A stretch of DNA of 64,000 nucleotides. Source: Marasmius tenuissimus. Its lineage: Eukaryota; Basidiomycota; Agaricomycetes; Agaricales; Marasmiaceae. The notes under the pieces are model-generated. The model searched no databases and had not been told where the DNA came from. It saw only the letters and a list, made by a program, of their open reading frames with translations. The translations under genes were made by a program, and so were the position numbers. Of this stretch, positions 57,000 to 64,000 are shown piece by piece (the first letter of the stretch is position 1; every line of letters starts with the position of its first letter). Where the stretch lies: positions 1,116,001 to 1,180,000 of the forward strand of contig JAQOTA010000062.1 in NCBI GenBank assembly GCA_029532415.1, written 5' to 3'.

Positions 57000-58420
57000 G
57001 GATACGCAATAAAGCGGGAGCAGGAGGGAAAAGGTTGAACGAAGGAAAGCAGATATTTATTGAGTGATTCCGCAGTACAGTAAGTGATTCACATGTGAAT
57101 TTTCTATGCGGCCCGGGACCGTCATCAGCAACCTGCAATACCCGGTTTTTGATAACCCGGTCCAGCCATGGGCAATGGTTGTCCACTGACATGTCCACTG
57201 CCTGTCCACTGAACTCAAGGCAGTGGACTGCCACTGACGCGGGTTTTGCCCGCTGTGTGACCTCGGGGTGAGTCTTCCTCATCCAACTTCTGAATGGACG
57301 AGACCAATGTACTGAATAGACATCTATCTTCCATAGCATCTTCTGCCAGATGGGAAGGTCGAGTTTGTGCTGAACTTGCTGAAGGTAGGGTATCAGAATG
57401 CCGTCTACAAACTCTTCATTGTCTCAAGGTTGGACCAATAGGTTTTCGACCCTGAATGAACAAACTTGTGCCCTTGCTCAACTGCAGTCGAGTATCCTTC
57501 TGCCTTCGGAGAGGGACAACAACAATCTGAGAGCCTGGTATATATCCCCTGCAATGGTAAGACAGTCCCGTCCGAGGCCACAGATACAACAACTGTGATG
57601 GCACACTTGTCTTCCATCCCTATCACCTCCACCTGCTTCAATCCTGTCGGAGCATATGGCATGGATCCTCTGGGTGCGTAAAGAAACTGTGTCTGGTTCA
57701 AGTTGACCACCAATGAAGCAGGTATGTCATCTTCTTTTATGATGTATGCATCGCGATCGATTTTGCTAACTGATCTTCCCAGTCAGTAGGGAGGTGATGA
57801 GCTGCACGTGTCCCTTTTCGGATTGACCAACGCAAGTTGGAATGCAACCACTTCTGAAGCCAAGCATCTGATGCACAAAATTCTGAACTATCAGGCCGTG
57901 TTGCAGTGAGCAACTCCGGTGCTTGAGTCTTGATAGTGGCCATTATGACTCCCTTGACAGTCAAGAGACTGATGGATGCCCTGGCACTACGAAGGGCAAT
58001 CAGACACTCCTCGATAAACTCATTCACTTTTGGATGACAGTCCTAGAAACTTGGTAAGCACACCTATTGTCCTTGCTGGTGATACGTCGAACTCACCAAG
58101 ATGCCTCTCTGCCCTATAGGATTGCTCACAGGCTCGAATCCCTGCTTTGCTCACTGAAGGGCTGACCCCTTCCAGGCTGGTGAGCTGCCTGTCCTGTCAA
58201 TCCATGCCTCAACAGTGTTTCTGCTTATTGGATTCTTTCTGCTGAAAAGTTGCAGATTCTGTCTTTGTAACTCCTTTGTGATTTCGGTGGAGCTCATCCT
58301 TGGTCCAACAACCAGGGCTGCTGCTTTAATAGTCAGCCATGTCATTGGTGTTACGACACTTTGGTTCCCATAAATCATCCCATGATGTCCTTCATCATTC
58401 TACATGGTTTCATCTTGATA
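57000..58420 (-). pseudogene. pogo-type DDE transposase (decayed)
   Basis: Minus strand. N-terminal helix-turn-helix pieces (SSTEITKELQRQNLQLFSRK at about 58,290, NEFIEECLIALRSARASISL, then WLQKWLHSNLRWSIRKGTRA, CENP-B-like HTH), then the catalytic core MVVNLNQTQFLYAPRGSMP, TGLKQVEVIGMEDKCAITV, VLPLQGIYTRLSD, then after a break WQKMLWKIDVYSVHWSRPFR and RKTHPEV. The first catalytic residue, normally Asp in NxDQT, is Asn (NLNQT), and multiple stops occur. The last part (about 57,112-57,260) is replaced by a cluster of short repeats. Family call from the order of blocks. Confidence 0.75.
57112..57260. repeat. CAGTGGAC repeat cluster with hairpin
   Basis: TGTCCACTG or its complement occurs at least four times in about 70 bp (57,178-57,236), next to GCGGGTTTTGCCCGC (57,239-57,253), a perfect 5-bp stem hairpin, and ACCCGG/CCGGGT words. 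It interrupts the pogo gene. It looks like the subterminal repeat region of a small DNA transposon, but no clean TIR or TSD was found. Confidence 0.4.
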
Positions 58421-58993
58421 CTGATGTACAAGTTATTCTTTAATGTTCTACTTGTTTCTACAACATTCCTTTTATCTTGATCATTGTTCTTCCATTTATC
58501 CTCTGGGGGCAGTGCCCCAAACATCGCTGGATAGGCTTCGACAAGAAGCCACAAAAGCAGGCCAGGATGCATGGGTATCACACTTCCAGGACCCATCATA
58601 TAGAGGCAGGCACTTTTACGAGCTACAAGATCTAAAAGATCGCCCTCTACAGCCATCATACCTCAAGGGAGGAACATGGTTAAAGGTGGCCGCAGGGTCG
58701 CTTTCATTGACAACCAGAATGACTCGGTGCATTCTGGGGCACGCACCGATTGGAGAGTACTACCAGTGGTTTAATATTCAGGCAGATTTATCCTGCCTGT
58801 GCGGCGTGGACCTTGGGACGAGGGCACACATACTTCACCGATGCTCAGAACTTGAGCGTGGAAACTCGCTTAATTGGCTTCTGGGCCTGATAGCTTATTT
58901 GAAGGCAAACCCTTGGGTGTTTGCCTTCCCCTCCCAAGCAGAAGCAGAAGGAATTGGGTAAGTCACCTGGGCTGATGTGCTGGAGTTAGCTCC

Positions 58994-59869
58994 AGGACCC
59001 CTGATAATGGGTGAGGGGGTCAGATACCAAATCTGGCCATTTTTGAGGGCTGTAGGTGGACAAAAAAATTTCCTTTTTGGGAGGTGTGTAGGTGGATGGT
59101 GACTCTGACCTTGAAAATATGTGCTCTGTAGGTGGACAGCCGTATCTGACCTCTCAAAATCGCAAAAAAAATCAGAAAAAAATCATATAGCGCGCAAACG
59201 AGCTCGATCATAGCGTATTTCCATTGAATTCAGATGCCGTAGCATACAGAGTCTTTAAGCAAGCATTATTCTACTATCTCGGCGTCTTCTTCCACTATCT
59301 CGCCTCGTTTGGGAGGTGCCATCAGCAGTCTTACAGCACCCACAAGTGCCGACTCGATTGAAAGTAGTTTTGAGAGGACGTTGTCATAGAATTTCCTGTC
59401 TAGGTTGGACCTTAGAGTCGGAAATTGGAATGAAGGAATCGGGGATGCAGTAGAGAAAAGCATGGCCGGGTATGTGGGCGAAGCGAGAGATTCCCAAGGT
59501 CTGTGAAGCGCAAGGAATTGACGAGAGCCAGTGTGGACTTGCTGCCAAGTTTGGAGCTTCAAGTAGGATACAGATCCGATGTTACTCGCGTCGGCAACCC
59601 AGCAGTGCTTTCGTGGGCACTGCAGAGTAGGAGAACAATGGTGGTGGTGCGCTAGCAAGAACCGTGGGAGCACTACCTATTGTAGGTGGACCGTATCCGG
59701 GATGGCCCCGACCAGAGGGCCTGTAGGTAGACGGCAGTTTCTGGCCTCACTGTGGGAATAGCAATGTGTAGGTGGACCATCCCTAGAACTGTATCCGACT
59801 ATCCTTCCTAATTTGGGTCGTCTGTAGGTGGATTCGTCTACAACCCCCTCACCAATAATCAGGGGTCCT
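58994..59869. mobile_element. Non-autonomous TIR transposon with subterminal GTAGGTGGA repeats
   Basis: Ends AGGACCCCTGATAATGGGTG and, inverted, AGGACCCCTGATTATTGGTG, continuing GAGGGGGT on both sides (25 of 27 bases match). 8-bp TSD TTAGCTCC at 58,986-58,993 and 59,870-59,877. GTAGGTGGA occurs at 59,052, 59,088, 59,128, 59,682, 59,767 and 59,823, with a GTAGGTAGA variant at 59,723, all in the same direction and all within about 200 bp of an end. An 8-bp TSD fits hAT or KDZ-type transposons; superfamily unresolved. Confidence 0.9.
59266..59673 (-). CDS. Unknown ORF inside the TIR transposon
   Basis: Minus-strand frame of 135 codons in the middle of the element, exactly between the two groups of subterminal repeats. 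Text such as WVADASNIGSVSYLKLQTWQ, SRQFLALHRPWESLA and FYDNVLSKLLSIESALVGAV, ending acidic (EEDAEIVE), looks protein-like but carries no transposase motif I recognise. It could be a piece of captured host gene, a transposase remnant, or chance. The ATG is not certain. Confidence 0.3.
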   Translation of the reverse strand: MLPRFLLAHHHHCSPTLQCPRKHCWVADASNIGSVSYLKLQTWQQVHTGSRQFLALHRPWESLASPTYPAMLFSTASPIPSFQFPTLRSNLDRKFYDNVLSKLLSIESALVGAVRLLMAPPKRGEIVEEDAEIVE

Positions 59870-60255
59870 TTAGCTCCCTGTAGACTCTACGGAGGGGTGT
59901 GCGGGCCCTTGCTGCTGAGCCTAGGTGGCGGGGGTGAAGGACATGGGAGCAGGGGGCACCAGAGCATCTTAGCCCATGGTGATACAGCCTTATCTACCAC
60001 ATAGTGTGATGAAACACTGTGGGCACGTTCTGAGGTACGGTTCCTTACGGGGGCGCACCTCCTTTCTAGCGGGGGGGTATCTGGTTATTACGCATGTGTA
60101 GCACGCTGCATTTGTAGATAGCGACCAGACTGTGTTCGTACACCGGTATATAAGAATATGATTCAAAAAAAAAAAAAAAAAAAAAAAATAGACCCAACTC
60201 TCCCTTCATTGCAACCAAATCATGCCCAATATGTCCTTTTTTGTCAACTCCAGGG

Positions 60256-60504
60256 CTGTTGGACAATCTGCCTTTTAATCCCTTTACAGTTCATTCCCAT
60301 GATCAGTATACAGCTTGGGACTGTTATATAAACTCATGGTCACTTGTAGGTAGTTCCCCAGCTTGTCCATTTCATCCATACCACTTGCCTAGCTTGTGCT
60401 ATGTTGAGTGTGTACTTGCTCAATAACTATTTCTTTCACCCTTGATCCCTAGTCTCAGATTGGATGGCCTGAGAGGTTCCCAGTCACAGAGGCTGTTCAT
60501 GACA
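60256..60504 (+). repeat. LTR end, plus orientation
   Basis: Matches the LTR fragment at 9,470-9,717 (ACAGCTTGGGACTGT, CTCATGGTCACTTGTAGG, GATTGGATGGCCTGAG) and ends TTCATGACA at 60,504. Four bases (CTAG) separate it from an inverted copy. The outer end is not visible; 60,189-60,255 between the LINE tail and this LTR has no recognised feature. Confidence 0.75.
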
Positions 60505-60508
60505 CTAG

Positions 60509-60743
60509 TGTCAGGAACGCAGCAAGTGACTAGGAAGCCCCTTTGGCCACTGTCAAGGTCAAGGGAGCAAAGAAAGATAGATAGGCTGTGAGCAAGACAT
60601 AAGCTACAAAGTACATGCTGAAGACAAGCACTATGTGATGAAGTTGTCAGACTGAGGAACTATCTACAAGTGACCATGAGTATATATGACAGCACCAAGC
60701 TGTACTATGATCATGGGGACAAAGATGAAAGAGGATAAATGGA
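60509..60743 (-). repeat. LTR end, minus orientation
   Basis: Begins TGTCAGGAACGC and is homologous in the same orientation to the solo LTR at 62,258-62,726 (AAGTGACTAGGAAG, GAAGTTGTCAGACTG, GTATATATGACA). It is the reverse complement family member of 60,256-60,504. It is cut at about 60,743 by the tail of LINE copy H. Confidence 0.8.
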
Positions 60744-62257
60744 ATTTTTTTTTTAAATTTTTTTGAATCATATTCTTATATACCGATGTATGGACACAGT
60801 CCAGTTGCTATCTACAAATACAGCATCCCACAAATGCGTAATAACTAGATCCCCCGCTAGAAAGGAGGTGCGCCTCTCTGGGAACTGCCCCTCAGAACGT
60901 ATCCACAGTGTTTCCCCAACACTATGTAGTAGATAGGGTTATATCATCATGGGCTCAGACACACTAGTGCCCCCTGCTCCCACGTCCTTCACCCCCGCCG
61001 CCTAGGACCGGCAGCAAGAGCCCGCACACCCCTCCATAGAGTCTATGGGGAGCTCATTCCAGCACATCAGCCCAGATCACTTACCCAACTCCTTCTGCTT
61101 CTGCTTGGGAGGGGAAGGCAAACGCCCTAGGGTTTGCCTTCAAATAAGCTATCAGGCCTGGAAGCCGGTTAAGCGAATCTCCACGCTCTAGTTCTGAGCA
61201 TCGGTGAAGTATGTGTGCCCTGGTCCCAGGTTCCACGCCACACAGGCATGATAGATCTGCCTGAATATTAAACTGCTGGTAGTACTCTCCAATCGGTGCG
61301 TGCCCCAGAATACACTGAGTCATTCTGGTGGTCAATGATAGCGACCCTGCGGCCAACTTTAACCATGTTCCTCCCTTGAGGTACGATGGCTGTAGAGGAC
61401 GATCTTTTAGATCTTGTAGCTCGTAAAAGTGCCTGCCTCTATATGATGGGTCCTGGAAGCGCGATACCCATGCATCCTGGCCTGTTTTTGTGGCTTCTTG
61501 TCGAAGCCTATCCAGCGATGTTTGGGGCACTGCCCCCAAGCCTATGGGGGGCAGTCCTCTGACAAATTTATGAGCGAGCTGGTGAATGCTCCAATTCGCT
61601 TTTGAAGGTACTTGGATGAAGGTCACCTTGCCGTCATCTCCTCCTGCAAACCAATCAGAGAGCGCCCTGCACACAGCCAGAGAGTGATCCTGTCCTGAGT
61701 GTATGGACGGATCAACTGCCCGCTTTGCTGCAGCAATGCAATCAGTAAACAATACAAAGTGGTTGCTTTCCCCGCATGACATAGCCATGTAGGAAATTGC
61801 CACCTGTATAGCATGCAGCTCCGCATCTGGAGCTGTAACAACACCTGAAGCGTACCTGATCTGATGGACCAAGTCTCCACTTCTGTATATCATGGCCGCT
61901 GAGACAGCCTGATGTCTGGGGTTTTGCGGCAGCGAAGCATCAGTAGCTGCAACAACCGTGTTAGGATCATCTTCGAGTAACTTGAGTTTCCAATCAAGAA
62001 ATACTATCCACTCAGCTAGGCTTTCGGACTCAGATTTCTCCTTGTTCTTAGCTTGCTCAGTGAATGTGACTCGGTCAGGGTACCTGTCCTGCAATCGATT
62101 GCCAGGGTTTGCATCCTCGTGTGTGGGATCAAACTCCTCGGTAAGCTTAGTGGAGACCTTGTCGATCTCCATAACAGTGCCTTTGACCTTCTTCCGGACC
62201 GCTTCCATCAGAATGGTCAACGACTTGGGATGCGGGGTGGTGTCTTTGACTTGTGCT
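60744..62257 (-). mobile_element. LINE copy H, 3' part (RNase H and 3' UTR)
   Basis: Poly(T) at 60,744-60,764, 3' UTR, then ORF2 end. Continues beyond the solo LTR at 62,732-64,000 and off the window. The TSD GTGCT at 62,253-62,257 belongs to that solo LTR, not to the LINE. Confidence 0.9.
61081..62220 (-). CDS. LINE ORF2 RNase H region (copy H)
   Basis: Open 379-codon frame: KKVKGTVMEIDKVSTKLTEE, VVAATDAS, APDAELHAIQVAISYMAMSC, FTDCIAAAKRAVDPSIHSG, IHQLAHKFVRG and CLCGVEPGTRAHILHRC. All RNase H catalytic positions are kept. It is the downstream part of the ORF2 that resumes at 62,735 after the solo LTR. Confidence 0.85.
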   Translation of the reverse strand: MTILMEAVRKKVKGTVMEIDKVSTKLTEEFDPTHEDANPGNRLQDRYPDRVTFTEQAKNKEKSESESLAEWIVFLDWKLKLLEDDPNTVVAATDASLPQNPRHQAVSAAMIYRSGDLVHQIRYASGVVTAPDAELHAIQVAISYMAMSCGESNHFVLFTDCIAAAKRAVDPSIHSGQDHSLAVCRALSDWFAGGDDGKVTFIQVPSKANWSIHQLAHKFVRGLPPIGLGAVPQTSLDRLRQEATKTGQDAWVSRFQDPSYRGRHFYELQDLKDRPLQPSYLKGGTWLKLAAGSLSLTTRMTQCILGHAPIGEYYQQFNIQADLSCLCGVEPGTRAHILHRCSELERGDSLNRLPGLIAYLKANPRAFAFPSQAEAEGVG

Positions 62258-62726
62258 TGTCAAGAACAAGGCCAGTGACTAGGAAAACCCCTCAGGCCAC
62301 CAACAGGGTCAAGAGTGCGAAGTAGAGAAGATGGATTTGAGTAAGGCAAGTGTAAGATAGTACATGCTGGATACAGGCACTATGAGACGAAGTTGTCAGA
62401 CTGGGGGACTATCTAGAAGTGTCCATGATTATATATGACAGAACCAAGCTGTAGAGATATCATGGGAGCGAAGGTAAAAGAGGAAAACTGAAAGAACAAA
62501 TGATAAGAATCAAGGGATACATGTGGAAACAGGGTCATAGTGGAAACCATATGGTATGCTGGGAAAATATCTGGAAACAATGTGGAACACCAGGTAGTAC
62601 CAGGTAATGATATGGGGGCCAGAATGTGATGGTGAGAGCATGTAACCATGGGAAATAAAGAGAAAAACATGAGGAAAAAGTACCTGGGGACCAAGGAAAG
62701 GGAAAACAATAGGTGGATTCGTAACA
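62258..62726 (-). repeat. Solo LTR with 5-bp TSD in LINE H
   Basis: 469 bp from TGTCAAGAAC to GATTCGTAACA, flanked by GTGCT at 62,253-62,257 and 62,727-62,731. Rejoining the flanks restores the LINE (AGGGGAGCACAAGTCAAAG on the complement). Same LTR family as 60,509-60,743 and the fragments at 9,291-9,782. Confidence 0.95.
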
Positions 62727-62731
62727 GTGCT

Positions 62732-64000
62732 CCCCTAAGCAGAGATCTTGTCGGGTGTGTGCTCAACAAGGTGGCTACCCTGTAATCTGCCCTGATGGCG
62801 AGTTTACAAAGGTGAATGTGAACCGGGATGAGGCCCGCAAGGGCTTCAACTCCCACATCTGCTTCGTCAGGCCCTGATTCAAATGTGTTCCACCTATACC
62901 TGGTGGACCGCCCTACAAGGTACAATGTAAAGAATCCAATCAATTTGTGAGAGAACCCGAATTTACTCAGTATGTGCAATAGCACATCATGATTGAGTGA
63001 TGGGAAAAATTGAGCAACGTCAAAAGCGACAACGCTCATCATCTCCCCCTTTGCCCACCCAGCTCTCACTAGGTGGGTTAGGTAGGTGCCTGCATCCTCT
63101 GTGGACTGTTGGCGGACTCCCCCAAACTGGTTGGGGTGAACAAGATCAACCTTGATCATGTCGAACTGAAGACGGTTGGAGATCATCCTCTCTATAAGTT
63201 TGCCCACAGTATTCAGCAGCACAATAGGCCGGAATGACTTTGGGGTGGAGTATGAAGGCTTGTTGGGCTTAGGGATAATGACTGAGACCGACTCCTTGAA
63301 GTGAGTTGGCCAGCAGCCGATATTGATGCATGCATCCGCAAGCATCAATATACGATGGGCACATTCCGGCTGCGACAGAATGACTTTGAGATGGGCCCAT
63401 GTCAGGTGGTCAGGCCCTGGTGACGAGATGCTTGAGCATGCCTGTAACACATCCCTGAGCTCTGCATTGCTGAACCTAGACCAGTTTCGTTCTGTCATAG
63501 GTTCTAGCTGTTCAAGCACAGAAAGGTCCACTTCCCTTCCCGATGCAGAGTTGTATGTCCCATGGAGACCTCTCCACAAATCATTAAGGTCATGGCATGG
63601 CTGTCCATTGTACTGGATAGCCTCCACTGGCAGTAACTTGTGCTGTTGAATCCATTCCATTAGATCCCACAGGCGCTTGTTAGATACAGCAATTTCATTG
63701 ATTCGGGAGTCAAAGAACTTGCGTTTGGAGGCACGAATGCATCTCCTAAATTCGGCCCAGTTATCCTGAGACCTTTTGTTCCTGTAGACCTGAAGGGCAT
63801 TAGAGCACTCTTCAGACCACCAGGGCTTCGAGAATTTTGTAACACGGGAGGCCTTTGAATGCAGGTCCCATGCTTTTGAGAATACCAAGGCCATTTCAGT
63901 TGCCATAGCTGATACATCCTCTGCCGTTTGAGGCTCCAGCCACACTAATGCCTGGAGTCCGGCAATTATGTTGGCTAGGAACTTGTCTTCCTCCTCCCCC
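62732..64000 (-). pseudogene. LINE copy H, RT part, internally deleted, runs off the window
   Basis: Minus-strand open frame from the window edge (endonuclease/RT linker, EPQTAEDVSAMATEMAL) through the RT: SVIIPKPNKPSYST, FRPIVLLNTVGKLIERM, VVAFDVAQFFPSLNHDVLL, and FESGPDEADVGV. There it jumps directly to EALAGLIPVHIHLCKLAIRA, losing the RT active site (YVDD region), thumb and part of the connection in frame. The reading frame then enters the solo LTR by chance. The endonuclease lies outside the window. Confidence 0.9.

Larger units (their letters stand above)
58505..60188 (+). pseudogene. 5'-truncated LINE copy K, with a TIR element inside
   Basis: Starts at GGGCAGTGCCCC inside RNase H; frame to 58,961 encodes LDRLRQEATKAGQDAWVSHF, HFYELQDLKDRPLQPSYLKG and the Cys tail CLCGVDLGTRAHILHRC, ending at TAA. 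The 3' UTR is interrupted at 58,993 by an 876-bp DNA transposon and resumes at 59,878. Poly(A) ends at 60,188. No TSD found for the LINE. Confidence 0.9.

Noticed and set aside
62413..62726. RT frame apparently fused to extra residues
   Set aside because: The extra residues are LTR sequence read in frame by chance; the LTR has a perfect TSD.
1..64000. CRISPR arrays, rRNA or bacterial-type operons
   Set aside because: No regular spaced repeats, no rRNA-like sequence, and the introns and retroelement families are fungal.

Overview
This window looks like a transposon graveyard from a basidiomycete fungus, probably an Agaricomycete. That placement rests on protein families I recognise: a Tad1-like non-LTR retrotransposon, an L1/Tx1-like RT, chromodomain and other Ty3/gypsy elements, a Ty1/copia element, a Tnp2 (Transposase_21, CACTA/Plavaka-type) transposase, a pogo-type DDE gene and a Tc1-type DDE_3 gene, plus introns of about 50 nt. 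I see no confident host gene, rRNA, tRNA or CRISPR array.

Layout. 1-4.1 kb is a degraded minus-strand copia element with a gypsy fragment inserted in it and an LTR cutting its integrase. 4.1-15 kb is AT-rich and old: an unknown broken protein (4.9-5.6 kb), a plus-strand gypsy RT/RNase H relic (5.6-6.5 kb), LTR fragments (9.3-9.8 kb), a possible gag (12.2-12.8 kb) and a gypsy integrase relic (13.7-14.8 kb). From 15 kb on, one Tad1-like LINE family dominates, with at least twelve copies or fragments on both strands. Most are 5' truncated, share the same 3' end (GAATATGATTC then poly(A)) and in several cases have 14-15 bp target-site duplications (TSDs). An L1-like relic lies at 20.9-22.7 kb. 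A chromodomain gypsy occupies 25.1-36.1 kb, with its 3' LTR, an opposite-strand accessory gene, integrase and RT, and is split by a full-length LINE at 30.0-35.8 kb. 36.1-38.5 kb is an unusual unit full of CGGAGGC motifs around an unknown ORF. 54.4-56.5 kb holds a Tnp2 relic, 57.0-58.4 kb a pogo relic, and 58.5-64 kb LINEs carrying a TIR element and LTRs.

The LINE encodes ORF1 (proline-rich, then three Cys/His knuckles) and ORF2 (APE-type endonuclease, RT, RNase H), joined by an overlapping TAATG stop/start. Its 3' UTR is about 300 bp long.

Two points stand out. First, an apparent 29-kb inversion (about 17,084-46,097) has split one full-length LINE. The LINE's 15-bp TSD halves and the two halves of its Tc1-type target gene now sit 25.7 kb apart in inverted orientation, and both junctions share CCC/GGG with no net base change. 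Second, decay follows CpG transitions: catalytic aspartates in three unrelated RT families (and one endonuclease) have become Asn exactly where a CpG would span the codon junction, and many in-frame stops are CGA to TGA.
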